DNA of 22,990 bases. Source: an uncultured Muribaculaceae bacterium (lineage in GTDB: Bacteria > Bacteroidota > Bacteroidia > Bacteroidales > Muribaculaceae). The DNA lies in contig CAJTOZ010000035.1 of assembly GCA_910578095.1 (NCBI GenBank), positions 1 to 22,990 on the forward strand, in the 5' to 3' direction. How positions within the stretch are numbered: position 1 is the first letter of the stretch; every line of letters starts with the position of its first letter. The translations under genes were made by a program, and so were the position numbers. Below the pieces are notes generated by a model that was not told the origin of the DNA, searched no databases, and was given only the letters and a program-made list of their open reading frames with translations. Positions 1 to 8,886 of the stretch are shown piece after piece.

Positions 1-20
1 TTTGGCACGTAAAATTGGCA

Positions 21-58
21 TGCAGGCATATTATACATCGCAAAGCGATGTCCCTGCA
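21..58. other. Imperfect nested hairpin near the window edge
   Basis: Positions 36-50 form CATCGC-AAA-GCGATG, and this is enclosed by TGCAGG (21-26) and CCTGCA (53-58). It could be the end of a transcript from a gene outside the window or an RNA structure. There is no clear U-run on either strand. The rest of 1-110 shows no convincing gene. Confidence 0.35.
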
Positions 59-110
59 TTGCGGGCGGTAACCTTATGATGTCAACTTGGGTAATTTTGC
101 GGATATACAT

Positions 111-148
111 AAAAAAAATCGCCCTCCGGGGTGCGGAAGGCGATTTTT
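111..148 (-). terminator. Rho-independent terminator of the TonB-receptor/lipoprotein operon
   Basis: The arms at 114-128 and 134-148 are complementary over 15 positions. The only imperfect pair is G-U in the minus-strand RNA but C-A in the plus-strand RNA, which points to minus-strand use. The minus transcript leaves the stem in a run of eight Us (111-118). It lies about 20 nt after the stop codon of the 925-residue lipoprotein. Confidence 0.9.
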
Positions 149-169
149 GCGAGTATGGAGCCCGTATGA

Positions 170-2947
170 TTATTCAGCAGGGATTATCTCTATGGAGGAG
201 ATGTGCACCTGGCCGCGCTTGCTTTCGCCGTCGCTGCCGAGGACGGCATCGTGGCCCACGGTGAAGGTCACATTATCGGCCGAGCCCACCCATGTGATGG
301 AGCTGTCGCCGGAAGCCTGTGCCGGATTGAGCTCTCCTGTGTTGGGCACAAATGTGGTGTAACGCTTAGAGCCGGTACCTGTATTGAGCGTGAACACAAT
401 CTTGGCCATCTTGGCGCCGGCGATAGTCACGGTGTTGTCGGCATAGGCGCGAAGCGTGGTCACATCGTTGTACACATTCAAGGCCGGAGCGGTGGAGCCG
501 CCGTTTTTCTCCACGGTGACGCTGTAGCCACCCACAGTACCGCTCACCACTCCGTCATTAAGCGCGAGGCTGGCGGGATTGATGGTCACAGTTTCGCCGG
601 GATTCGGATCGGGGGTGGGATCAGGCGTCGGATCGGGAGTGGGGTCGGGAGTGGGATCCACAGAGCCACCTCCGATGGTAGCGTTGCCGCTGCCCTTGAT
701 CTGGAAGTCCTGGAGCTCCCATGCACGGCTGGTGGCGCCATCGTTGATGTAGCGGAAAGCCACACGGATGGTCTTGCCGGCATAGTCATTGAAGTCGAAG
801 GTGTTCTCAGCGAAGCTGGACGACCAGTTGCCGCTACCCTTGGTGGGATAGTTGGTGAGGGTGAGGGGTGTCCAGTCGCCGCCTTCCACCTGCACGAGCA
901 CGGTGAAGAATTCATCCTGCTGTGTGGGGAAGTAGAAGCCGAAGCCCTGCTTCACACTCATGGTGATGCCGGAACATCCGTTGAGGCCGATAGTGGGCGA
1001 GATAAGCCAGCTTTCGGCAGCTACGTTGGCACCGCCCACATAGCTGTTGGCCATAGCGCAATAGGGAGTGCTGTTGGTCTTGGCATACCAGCCGGAGAAT
1101 GCGCTCTCCACTTTGTTTTCAACGGTGAACTTGCCGAGCGAGCCGCTCTGGAAGGTTTCGCTGTAGAGCACATTTGCCGTAGGACCGGGATCGGGGGTAT
1201 CGCCGCCTTCGAGCACATAGTTGGTGAGGTTCTTCACGCCGGGGCCGCCGCAGTACTTCATCACATCGCCGAGCACGCTCACCACCTTGCCCAGATTGCC
1301 GGGATTGTCCATGAGGTTGAGTGCGGAGCGGATGTCGTTGGCGGGCAGCTGTATGCCGATGCACTTGGAGGCATCGGTGCAGTCGGCCGTGGGAGCGAGA
1401 ACGATATTGGTCTTGAGCTCAGCGGCTGCGCCGAAGATAGTCTTGTCGATATAGGTGCCGTCGGCAGGCATGGAGCCCACGATGTAGCCCTTGACCCACA
1501 CGGAGGTGTAGCCTTCGGGGGCTGCGGTGGTGCTGGTGGGATTGGCGGCTATCACCTGGCCGGGGCTGAAGGGAGCAGCCTGGCTACCGTTGCCGTCCAC
1601 GATACCGTCGCCAATCTCGACGCCTTCGAGCACAAACTCGGAGGATGTGCCGTTGTTGCCGGTGAGGCCGTAGGTGCCCATGTAGCTGTCGAGCTTGCCG
1701 CGCACGGCAAGGAGCTTGCCCACATTCTCGGGGTGGGCCTGGATGTTCACATATTCGCGCATCACGCTGCCGGCAGGCAGGGCGAGGACAATGCACGATG
1801 CGATATCCTTGGATGCGGGATCGGAAGCAATCACCACGGTGTTGGCAAGGATGGGATCCACACCCCAGTCGATATCGTCGTTGGAGGTGACGTTCTCGAC
1901 CTCGGGACCTACGGTGCCCACGATGTAGCCCTGCACCCACACGTTGCCGGCAGGAGCGGCGCCGGAGGCCTGGGCGGCCACGGCTTCAGCCACGCTGTAG
2001 GGATTGTCCTGCGTGCCGGGCTGTGTGGTGGGATTGCCGAAGTTCATGCTGCTTTCGCCGTCAAGGAGAGTGAGCTGCCATGCCGAGCCGTAGTAGCCCA
2101 GAATGCAGACCACGTCGCCGCGGCCTTCGGGCAGTGTCTGGTTCCAGAAGTTGGAGTAGCCGCTGGTGCGTGCGGCGAGGGTGGCGCCGTTCGCGTCGAC
2201 GATGTTCTGGCTCACACCGCTGCTGTGGTATGTGGAATAGGTGTCGGTGCCGCCGTTCTGCCATGCCACATTGTTGAAACGCACGAGACGTCCCTGATAG
2301 GTCTGCAGGCCGGTGGGGTTGGCCGGAAGCTGGTCGAAGCTGTTGATCTGCAGGGTATCCACCTTGCTTATCTCGGGCAGGCCGTTGAGTTGCGCTCCGC
2401 GGGTGAATGTCTCGGGAGCCATGAACGACACTTCCCAGGCGCTGCCGCTCTCATACCAGTCTTTCTTGCCCACCTGCATATAGCCGTTGTATTTGCCTAT
2501 ATCCATACCGGTGAGGTCCACGACCACTTCCTGGCCGCGGCGGTAGTTGAGGTAAAGGTTGTATCGGTTGATGCTGAACGGGAGCGCGGCGGTGCCGTCG
2601 TCGATGATGAGGCTCTTGAACACATTGCCTGCTTCGTCGGAGCTCACCACGCGGCCTTTCACGATGATGTGCTTGCCGTTGTCGAGAGCGGGAAGCGTGG
2701 TGCCGGCCGCTGCGGCAGAGTCTACTTTGTGGCTCTGGAGCTCGCCCCATTCGCCGATGGTATAGGCATAGTTGGCGTCTTCCTGCCAATACAGGGCCTT
2801 AAGTTGGGCCAGGGTATAGTTGGCTTCTATTGTAGCCTCGGGCACCGGCACGTTCATATCGTCGAAGTCGTCCTGGCATGCGGTGAATCCCAGGGAGGCC
2901 ACGGCAGCTACGGCGAGTGCCTTTGCGTATGATTTGATGTTGTACAT
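170..2947 (-). CDS. Large multidomain surface lipoprotein (DUF5689, two DUF6359-like repeats, choice-of-anchor J)
   Basis: A 925-residue exported lipoprotein. The N-terminus has a Lys-containing head, a hydrophobic stretch and a lipobox with Cys at residue 24. The following QDDFDD is acidic, as in Bacteroidetes lipoproteins sent to the outer cell surface. Visible order: DUF5689-like region (about 41-303), two related DUF6359-like repeats (about 315-441 and 457-580, both with a V-W-V-x-G-Y-I-V-G core), choice-of-anchor-J jelly roll (about 593-753, starting SETFQSG and ending AWELQDFQI), a Pro-Thr-Asp linker (764-785) and a C-terminal beta-rich module (786-925). It is the last gene of a three-gene operon, 24 nt after its 586-residue paralogue, and is followed by a strong terminator. 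Family assignments rest on motif recognition. The ligand is unknown; a role with the upstream TonB-dependent receptor in substrate capture or processing is inferred. Confidence 0.85.
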   Translation of the reverse strand: MYNIKSYAKALAVAAVASLGFTACQDDFDDMNVPVPEATIEANYTLAQLKALYWQEDANYAYTIGEWGELQSHKVDSAAAAGTTLPALDNGKHIIVKGRVVSSDEAGNVFKSLIIDDGTAALPFSINRYNLYLNYRRGQEVVVDLTGMDIGKYNGYMQVGKKDWYESGSAWEVSFMAPETFTRGAQLNGLPEISKVDTLQINSFDQLPANPTGLQTYQGRLVRFNNVAWQNGGTDTYSTYHSSGVSQNIVDANGATLAARTSGYSNFWNQTLPEGRGDVVCILGYYGSAWQLTLLDGESSMNFGNPTTQPGTQDNPYSVAEAVAAQASGAAPAGNVWVQGYIVGTVGPEVENVTSNDDIDWGVDPILANTVVIASDPASKDIASCIVLALPAGSVMREYVNIQAHPENVGKLLAVRGKLDSYMGTYGLTGNNGTSSEFVLEGVEIGDGIVDGNGSQAAPFSPGQVIAANPTSTTAAPEGYTSVWVKGYIVGSMPADGTYIDKTIFGAAAELKTNIVLAPTADCTDASKCIGIQLPANDIRSALNLMDNPGNLGKVVSVLGDVMKYCGGPGVKNLTNYVLEGGDTPDPGPTANVLYSETFQSGSLGKFTVENKVESAFSGWYAKTNSTPYCAMANSYVGGANVAAESWLISPTIGLNGCSGITMSVKQGFGFYFPTQQDEFFTVLVQVEGGDWTPLTLTNYPTKGSGNWSSSFAENTFDFNDYAGKTIRVAFRYINDGATSRAWELQDFQIKGSGNATIGGGSVDPTPDPTPDPTPDPTPDPNPGETVTINPASLALNDGVVSGTVGGYSVTVEKNGGSTAPALNVYNDVTTLRAYADNTVTIAGAKMAKIVFTLNTGTGSKRYTTFVPNTGELNPAQASGDSSITWVGSADNVTFTVGHDAVLGSDGESKRGQVHISSIEIIPAE
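593..658 (-). repeat. Tandem DPTP-coding linker repeat
   Basis: About five 12-nt units encode (D-P-T-P) repeats ending in DPNPGE, residues 764-785 of the lipoprotein. They form a flexible Pro-rich linker between the choice-of-anchor-J domain and the C-terminal module. The units are not identical at the nucleotide level, but copy number could vary between strains. Confidence 0.8.
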
Positions 2948-2971
2948 GATCTATATGGTTGGGGCTTTAAT

Positions 2972-4732
2972 TTACTTGGAGGCGGAGATGCTCAGATCCT
3001 GGAGTTCCCAGGCCACGCTCTGCTTGCCATCGTTCTTGTAGCAGAAGGCCACCTGGATGGTCTTGCCGGCATATTCCTTGAGGTCGATGGTATTGTCGGC
3101 AAAATCGGTCCAGTTCTTGCCGTCCTTCTTGGGCGGGAAGTTGGTGAGGTTGTGCTGCTTCCATTCGCCGCCGGCGGCGCGCACCTGCACGGTGCAGAAT
3201 TCGCCCTGCTCGGTGGGGAAGTAGAAACCGAAAGCCTGCTTGATGCTCATGGAGGCGGCGGTGCAGCCTTCAAGGCTGATCTCGGGCGAGATGAGCCAGC
3301 TTTCGGCCTCGAGGTTGGCATTGTTCACATAGCTGTTGGCCATGGCGCAAGCCGGACCGCTGGCCTTGGCATACCAGCCGCTGAAGTCGTTGCTTATCTT
3401 ATTTTCCACGGTGAAGGAACCGAGGTTGCCGCTCTGGAATGTCTCGCTGAACACCACGCCTTCCACGGGAGTGGGATCGGGAGTGGGGGTGGTGCCACCG
3501 GATGTCTGGCCGTTGTAGCTGTACACATAGTTGCCCTGTGCCATTTCGGGGGTGTTGCCCTTGAAGTTGACAAGAGCGCCATACACAATCACCTCGGCTC
3601 CGACTTCAAGCTGGTTGGCAGCCGTGAACTTGTCGCCGTTGAAATAGTAGCCGCGGAAGATTTTGAAAGCAGTAGCGCCTGCCTCGTCCACGATATTGTA
3701 GGTGGCGTTTCCGAAATTGCCGGTGTCGATTTCGTCGATGGACGCAATCTTACCCTTGACGTACACTTTGTCGCTGTTCTGGTCGGCGGGCAGAGCGTTG
3801 GTCACTTCGAGGGCCTTGGCCACATTGTAGGGCGAAGCCTGTGTGCCCTCGCCTTCGGGCTTGACCTCGGGGGTGGGTTCGGGAGTCCAGGAGGGGTCGA
3901 AGCCGATACAGCCGGAAGCGTCGATCATGAGCACCTGCCAGTCGTTGTTGAAATAGCTGAGGATACCTACCACGGCACCTGTGCCGCCGGGTATCATCTC
4001 GTTGTGCCATGTGGAGCGATTGCTGCAACGCACATTGATGCGGCCGCCGGCAGCGTCGGTGACATAACGGTTTTCGGTGGCGGTGGCAGCGAAGGGCTGT
4101 CCGGCGTTCTGGAACGTCACGTTGTCGAGACGCACGAGACGGCTCATGTAGTACTGCAGCTGCTCGGTGTTGGACTTAGCGGCGGCAAGGGTGGCGATAT
4201 CCACCGTCATGGTGTCCACGAGCTGCGGACGCGCGAGGCTGTTGGCCTGCATGTGCTCGGTGAGGGTGGCGTTCTCCAGGAAGGAGATCTCGGTGCCGCT
4301 GGCCTGTCCCATCTGGAAGAGGCCTGCGTAGCGGCCCACATAGCATCCCGAGAGATTAAGGTACACCTCGGCGCCGAAGGGGAACTGCGAAGCCAGCTTG
4401 GTGCTGCTGTTGAGCGTGCGCGAGGCGATGGTCATGGCGCCCGTCTCGTCCTCGATGACGATATTGTTGTAGATATTGCCGCTGGCATCGGAGCTGATGA
4501 CGCGTGCTTTCACAATCACCTCCGTGCCGTCTTCGTTGAGGCCCACTGCGGTGTTGTAGTTGTTGGTGTCCTGCCAGTAGGCTGCCTTGAGCTCGGCGAT
4601 GGTGGTGTTGGCCTGTCCGGCCCACTGCGATTCGGGCTCTACAACGGGAGGATAGGCGAAGTCGTCGTCGCAGGCGCTGAGAGCGGTGGCTCCGAGAGCC
4701 GCGGCCGCGATATATATGAGCGATTTTTTCAT
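2972..4732 (-). CDS. DUF5689 / choice-of-anchor J surface lipoprotein
   Basis: A 586-residue lipoprotein. The signal peptide ends in L-S-A-C with Cys21, and DDDF follows, suggesting surface display. A DUF5689-like region spans about 41-288 (A-E-L-K-A-A-Y-W, then V-K-A-R-V-I-S-S-D). A central OB-like region of about 295-410 begins GTQASPYNVAKALE and has V-Y-V-K-G-K-I. A choice-of-anchor-J domain occupies 426-586 (SETFQSG at the start, AWELQDLSI at the end). It is clearly paralogous to the downstream 925-residue protein in its first and last domains but has one central repeat instead of two and no C-terminal extension. It starts 34 nt after the TonB-receptor stop codon. It is probably a surface partner of that receptor; the ligand cannot be told from sequence. 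Confidence 0.85.
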   Translation of the reverse strand: MKKSLIYIAAAALGATALSACDDDFAYPPVVEPESQWAGQANTTIAELKAAYWQDTNNYNTAVGLNEDGTEVIVKARVISSDASGNIYNNIVIEDETGAMTIASRTLNSSTKLASQFPFGAEVYLNLSGCYVGRYAGLFQMGQASGTEISFLENATLTEHMQANSLARPQLVDTMTVDIATLAAAKSNTEQLQYYMSRLVRLDNVTFQNAGQPFAATATENRYVTDAAGGRINVRCSNRSTWHNEMIPGGTGAVVGILSYFNNDWQVLMIDASGCIGFDPSWTPEPTPEVKPEGEGTQASPYNVAKALEVTNALPADQNSDKVYVKGKIASIDEIDTGNFGNATYNIVDEAGATAFKIFRGYYFNGDKFTAANQLEVGAEVIVYGALVNFKGNTPEMAQGNYVYSYNGQTSGGTTPTPDPTPVEGVVFSETFQSGNLGSFTVENKISNDFSGWYAKASGPACAMANSYVNNANLEAESWLISPEISLEGCTAASMSIKQAFGFYFPTEQGEFCTVQVRAAGGEWKQHNLTNFPPKKDGKNWTDFADNTIDLKEYAGKTIQVAFCYKNDGKQSVAWELQDLSISASK

Positions 4733-4766
4733 TGCTTATATTATATGTGTGAGTGAGGAGAGGGGT

Positions 4767-7538
4767 TTAGAAGCGCACACCTACGTTAAGGAACAGGCGT
4801 ATGCCCTGGGCATACTGGTAGCGGTTCGGGTAGGCGCTGCGGTCGTAGTTCTTGGTGTCGAGACGTCCCTGCTGATAGGCGTAGGTGACCACGTCGCGGT
4901 TGTTGAGCACGTTGTTCACGTTCAGGTTGAAGTTGAGGCTGGGACCGTTGCGGAAGTAGATGGCCTTGCCGATGCTCAGGTTGAGCGTGAAGTGCGAGTC
5001 GAGCTTGTCCTGAGCGGCGAGCTCGCGGATCTTGGCTTCGAGCTCGGCCTGGTCGGGGTAGAGGCCCACGAGGCCGGGAAGCGCTTCGTGGTAGGCCGGC
5101 GAGAGGTTCACGTAGGCATCGCCCTGCCATGTGCCGTTGACGTTGAAGAACCAGTTTTTGGGAGCGGCGTAGTCGATGCCCACATTGAACTGGCTCTGGG
5201 GTGTCGAGCCCATGTAGTAGTTCTTGAGGTAGACGGTCTGCGTCACGTCGGGATAGAGACCGTTTTCAAACGAGCGTGTGCCCTGGGGATTGTTCTTGTA
5301 CTGGAAGCGGGCGTATGTGCCGGCGAAGCTTGCGGTGATGCTCGGTGTGATCTTGTAGGCCATGCCGAGTTCCACGCCTTTGTATTCGCGCTTGACACCT
5401 TCAAGAGCGAAGATGGCATAGGTGTTGTAGGTTTCGTCGTAGAAGCCTGTGCGCTCTACCGCACGGTCCATCTGCGTGTAGTAGGCGGTGAGCGTACCGC
5501 GGAAGCGGCGATAGTTCCAGATGTAGGAGAGGTCGGCGCTGAAGTCGAGCTGCGATTCGGGATGGCCGATGGTGGTATTTTTCACGCGGGGAGCGATGAA
5601 CACATTGTCGGCCAGAGGAGCGCGCGAGCCATATTCGGCCTGGAGGCGGAACTGGTTGCGGCCGTCGAGCTTGTAGGTGACACCGGCCTTGGCGGATGCT
5701 GTCAGGAAATCAAGCACGCGGCTCTTGCCTTTGGAGCCGTTCTCGCCCACTTCGGGAGCGCGGCCGTTGCGCATGTAGCCTTCGCGGTAGAAGTTGGTGT
5801 AGTTCACCTTGCCGCCGAAGTTGAGGTCCCACTTGGGGAGGTTTATCACGCTCTGGAGCCAGAGGCCGGCGTTGATGTGGTTGAAGTCGTAGTCGTAGCC
5901 GAAGCGGTCGCCCTTGACCACACGGCGGTTGGGGTTGTCGAGGTCGTTCTGGAGGTTGTCCGGAGCGAGGGTGATGTCGCGGTCGGAGAAGGGATCGACG
6001 TCGGTCCAGAACTCACCGCCGAGGAGGTCGCGGATGGTCTTGTAGTTGCTCTGGCGCGTGTAGTTGAAGTCCACGCCGCCCTGCAGCGATGCCACCTCGT
6101 CTATGCGAGTGTTGAAATAGCTGTTGAAGAGAGCCTGGAACTGCTTGTTGGTGCGGTTCTCGAGGATGTAGCTGGAGCCTTTTTTATCGGCATCGGAGAG
6201 TGTCTCGTTCTGGATATTGTTGAGACGGTTGATGCTGTAGAGGTTTTCCCAGTTGATCTGACGGAAGTTGTCGTCGTTCTGCCACAGCCATGTGTAGTAC
6301 TCGGCTGCTTCGGGGTTGTCGTTCTTCTCGTAGTAGGAGGGGAGATAGCGGTAGTAGGTGGGGTTGGGGTCGTTGGCCTTGAAGTACTGCAGCGCGCTGC
6401 GTGTGTAGTGCGTCCAGCGCACAGCAGCGGCCGTGTTCACCGTGGTGGAGCCTTTCTTATAGAGCCAGCTGAGGATGGCCGTGGGGTCGAAAGTCTCCGT
6501 GATGCGGCTGGAACGCTTCTTGCCGTCCTGCCAGCCCCAGAAGGGGTTGTAGAGATTGTCGTCGGTGAGGTCGTAGACTTCCTGATAGGTGGCACCACCG
6601 GTGGCACGCTGTGTGGGGCCGCCGAAGGCGGTGAGAGTGAGCGAGTTGTTGTCGTTCAGCACTTTTTCAAGGCTGAAGAACAGACCTGCGCTATTGTAGA
6701 ACGTGCCGGGCTGCACGCCTTCCTTGGCATAACGGCCGATGGCGCTTACGGTGTAGGCCCATCCGTGCTTGTTCACACCGGAGGAGTATGTGACCATGGC
6801 ACGCAGCATGTAGTTGCTGTTGGTGTAGGCCACGGCGCCGTTGAAGCCGGGAGCGTAGAGGTCGGTAGTGGTGTTGTAGTTTGTGGAGCCGCCTATGTCG
6901 CCGAATCCGTAGTTGCTGGCATCAAGCCCTACGGTGTTGGTGCGGTTGCGGAACGCGCGCGAGCTCATGCCCAGCAGGGAGTTGAAGTTGAAACGTCCGC
7001 GGATGGGGTCGTTGAAACGGATTCCGTTGATGTACACGCTCTGGTACTGGCTGTCGTAGCCGCGGTAGTTGAAGTACATCGGACCGAAATTGTAGGAGGC
7101 CGTCGAGTAGTAGATGTTGTCGTTGGAGCCTGTGAGCGACGAAACACCCTGGCTCGTGCCTTCCTCATCATCGAGCGCAGCCTCATCGAACATGAGGTCG
7201 TCGGTGTTGCCGAAATAAGCATCCACTTCGTTGTCGACAGCGGGTACAAGCACTACTGTGCCGAGATCAAGGGTGCCATCGGACACATTCACATCAATGC
7301 CCATGGGCTGATAGCCGGGACAGGTGATAAGCAGATAGGCCTTACCGTTCTTAAGATTGCCCAGGCTGAAATCGCCATTGAAGCCGGTGGTGGCCTGTGT
7401 GCCTTGCAACTCCACGGTGGCGCCGCCGAGAGGGGCACCGGAAGTGCTGTTCACCACCACGCCCGAGAGCTTGGCGGTCTGCGCTGTCATCGCCAATGTC
7501 GATGCCAGCAGCATGAGAAGAAACAGTTTTAGTTTCAT
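4767..7538 (-). CDS. TonB-dependent outer-membrane receptor
   Basis: A 923-residue protein when started at the ATG at 7538. The reading frame is open further upstream, but this Met directly precedes a signal peptide (MKLKLFLLMLLASTLAMTAQ) and the extra 30 codons look like untranslated leader. After the signal there is a carboxypeptidase-regulatory-like beta domain (about 22-98), an acidic linker (DDEEG near residue 125), a plug domain (about 128-230, with NYRGYDSQYQSVYINGIRFND) and a 22-strand-type barrel rich in alternating aromatic residues, ending in LFLNVGVRF with the usual terminal Phe. It should import a substrate across the outer membrane using TonB energy. The partners are two DUF5689 lipoproteins rather than a SusD homologue, so it is not a standard SusCD glycan system. 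First gene of its operon. Confidence 0.92.
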   Translation of the reverse strand: MKLKLFLLMLLASTLAMTAQTAKLSGVVVNSTSGAPLGGATVELQGTQATTGFNGDFSLGNLKNGKAYLLITCPGYQPMGIDVNVSDGTLDLGTVVLVPAVDNEVDAYFGNTDDLMFDEAALDDEEGTSQGVSSLTGSNDNIYYSTASYNFGPMYFNYRGYDSQYQSVYINGIRFNDPIRGRFNFNSLLGMSSRAFRNRTNTVGLDASNYGFGDIGGSTNYNTTTDLYAPGFNGAVAYTNSNYMLRAMVTYSSGVNKHGWAYTVSAIGRYAKEGVQPGTFYNSAGLFFSLEKVLNDNNSLTLTAFGGPTQRATGGATYQEVYDLTDDNLYNPFWGWQDGKKRSSRITETFDPTAILSWLYKKGSTTVNTAAAVRWTHYTRSALQYFKANDPNPTYYRYLPSYYEKNDNPEAAEYYTWLWQNDDNFRQINWENLYSINRLNNIQNETLSDADKKGSSYILENRTNKQFQALFNSYFNTRIDEVASLQGGVDFNYTRQSNYKTIRDLLGGEFWTDVDPFSDRDITLAPDNLQNDLDNPNRRVVKGDRFGYDYDFNHINAGLWLQSVINLPKWDLNFGGKVNYTNFYREGYMRNGRAPEVGENGSKGKSRVLDFLTASAKAGVTYKLDGRNQFRLQAEYGSRAPLADNVFIAPRVKNTTIGHPESQLDFSADLSYIWNYRRFRGTLTAYYTQMDRAVERTGFYDETYNTYAIFALEGVKREYKGVELGMAYKITPSITASFAGTYARFQYKNNPQGTRSFENGLYPDVTQTVYLKNYYMGSTPQSQFNVGIDYAAPKNWFFNVNGTWQGDAYVNLSPAYHEALPGLVGLYPDQAELEAKIRELAAQDKLDSHFTLNLSIGKAIYFRNGPSLNFNLNVNNVLNNRDVVTYAYQQGRLDTKNYDRSAYPNRYQYAQGIRLFLNVGVRF

Positions 7539-7625
7539 ACAGTGGTTAAGGGTTATGACTGTGTATAAAAGTGATACAAATTTCGTCGTGGGCCGCGCAC
7601 AAGGCGCAACACCGCAATTTCGGGT

Positions 7626-7633
7626 CAAATATA
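7626..7633 (-). promoter_or_regulatory. Candidate -7 element for the TonB-receptor operon
   Basis: On the minus strand this reads TATATTTG, a full match to the Bacteroidetes -7 pattern TAnnTTTG. A TTTG lies upstream, but at 12 nt instead of the usual 19-21, so the -33 element is weak or absent. The predicted leader is about 80 nt. The rest of 7539-7799 holds this element and the hairpin at 7703-7748; no gene was seen. Confidence 0.5.
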
Positions 7634-7702
7634 GTTAAAAAAATCCAAATAATATGCGCGCGCGTTATTTTTAACATCAAAGACACCCGCACCCGCAATA
7701 GC

Positions 7703-7748
7703 AATATGCCGGCGACAGAGGTTAATACATCTCTACCGCCGGCATATT
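7703..7748. terminator. Strong hairpin after the DUF2461 gene
   Basis: AATATGCCGGCG (7703-7714) pairs perfectly with CGCCGGCATATT (7737-7748), and AGAG/CTCT inside the loop may extend it. It lies about 50 nt past the stop codon of the minus-strand DUF2461 gene, where a terminator is expected. The longer T-run (TTTT) is on the plus strand, so efficient termination in the minus direction is uncertain. Confidence 0.55.
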
Positions 7749-7799
7749 TTGCCTTTCAGCGTCCTTTTTGCTCGGCCACGAGGGGGATGAGCAAGAATT

Positions 7800-8492
7800 T
7801 TACCATCCTCCCACAGGCTCGTCGAGAGAATAGTTGATGAAGTCGACGAACGGGCGCATCACAACGAGCATATCGGCCGCCTCTTCGGGCCACGAGGGCG
7901 AGGAGTAGAACGCCGGCGCCAATTCGTGGAACTTGCCGTAGCTCTTAAGGCGCAGCAACGCGGCTTCGGGATGGTCCTTAGGCCAGCCCTTGGGCACTGT
8001 CTTAAGCGCCGGCCCCACCCATCCGTCGCCGTAAAGACGGCGCATGTCAGGAGCTTCGACAATCTCGCGGAATTCATCGATATTGTCGACAATGGCCTGC
8101 CGCAACTTGCGCAGGTCCTGCGGCTTCAGGCAGTAAATGCCGCCATACAAACCGCCTTCGCCCAGACGCTCATCGAATTGCAGATAATAGCCGGCACGCT
8201 CGTCACGGCGCCCCTGCACCGGAAACGAGGCGGAAAAATACGTCTTGTAGGGTGTTTTGTCCGGCGAAAAACGCGTGTCGCGGTAAATGCGGTAGGCGGC
8301 CGTGCGCGCTGTAAGGCGCGACGCACGAGGGTCGTGCTGGGCCAGACGCGCTATCAGCCGGTCCACTTCCGAGAGCCATTGCTCGCGCACGGCGTCGTAC
8401 TCGTCTTTGTGGGCCTGAAACCACGCGCGGTCGTTGTTCTCCGCCAGGCGGCGCAGAAAACCGAGAGCAGGGTGCAATTTACGAAGAGACAT
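7800..8492 (-). CDS. DUF2461 family protein
   Basis: A 230-residue soluble protein that resembles DUF2461 (TIGR02453). The N-terminal helix has F-L-x-x-L-x-x-N-N-x-x-x-W-F-x-x-H-K-x-x-Y (about 12-32). The family's signature RIYRDTRFSPDKTPYKT is at 68-84, and a G-G-x-Y-x-L-x-P-x-x-L-x-x-x-R segment follows. No signal peptide or membrane segment is visible. The biochemical function of the family is not established. It is the last gene of the psd-pssA transcription unit, 19 nt after the DUF4834 gene, so it is probably co-expressed with phosphatidylethanolamine synthesis; that link is positional only. Confidence 0.88.
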   Translation of the reverse strand: MSLRKLHPALGFLRRLAENNDRAWFQAHKDEYDAVREQWLSEVDRLIARLAQHDPRASRLTARTAAYRIYRDTRFSPDKTPYKTYFSASFPVQGRRDERAGYYLQFDERLGEGGLYGGIYCLKPQDLRKLRQAIVDNIDEFREIVEAPDMRRLYGDGWVGPALKTVPKGWPKDHPEAALLRLKSYGKFHELAPAFYSSPSWPEEAADMLVVMRPFVDFINYSLDEPVGGW

Positions 8493-8511
8493 GGCGAAAT
8501 CCGTTCAGCGG

Positions 8512-8856
8512 TTATTTAATCTCCTCCCAGTCGGCATCCTCCACCTGCGCCTCGGGCTTGGGCGCACGCTGCGAAGCCCCGGATGGCTCGTTCCCGGATG
8601 GCTCGGTGTATACGCGCATCTCCTCGAAAGCCACATACTCGCCCACATCACGGGCTATTTTTTTCTTCTTCGGCGATTCCGGCGCGGCGGATTCACGCCC
8701 GGGACCGGACGCACCGCGCGCAAAGGCATCGCGGAAAGCCTCGGCCTGGCGCATGTGGCGGCGCACCAGACGATACTGGCGCCACACAGCCCAGGCTATC
8801 CGCCCCAGGGGCAGAAGCACAAAAAAGAATATCAGAAGGAAAATCAGTGTACCCAT
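8512..8856 (-). CDS. DUF4834-like small membrane protein
   Basis: A 114-residue protein starting at the ATG at 8856. A GTG nine codons upstream is possible, but MGTLIFLLIFFFVLL begins the membrane segment directly. Residues 2-25 form one hydrophobic helix. Then comes a basic stretch (RQYRLVRRHMRQ), a low-complexity region with KKKK, and an acidic tail (VEDADWEEIK). This layout, and the position right after pssA, match the DUF4834 family of Bacteroidales. Function unknown. The gene starts 30 nt after the pssA stop codon and 19 nt before DUF2461, inside the phospholipid operon. The cytosolic tail is charged, so a scaffold or protein-interaction role is conceivable but untested. Confidence 0.75.
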   Translation of the reverse strand: MGTLIFLLIFFFVLLPLGRIAWAVWRQYRLVRRHMRQAEAFRDAFARGASGPGRESAAPESPKKKKIARDVGEYVAFEEMRVYTEPSGNEPSGASQRAPKPEAQVEDADWEEIK

Positions 8857-8886
8857 AGGAGAAAAGAGAGCCGGGCGCGCCACACG

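Noticed and set aside
203..7532. Very long plus-strand open frames opposite the receptor and lipoprotein genes (909, 534 and 948 codons)
   Set aside because: They are antisense shadows caused by GC-rich codon bias; their translations are low-complexity His/Val/Gly/Glu-rich and lack signal peptides or domains, while the minus-strand frames have clear domains.
4767..7538. SusC assignment for the TonB-dependent receptor
   Set aside because: No SusD-like gene is adjacent, and the plug and partner lipoproteins differ from SusCD pairs.
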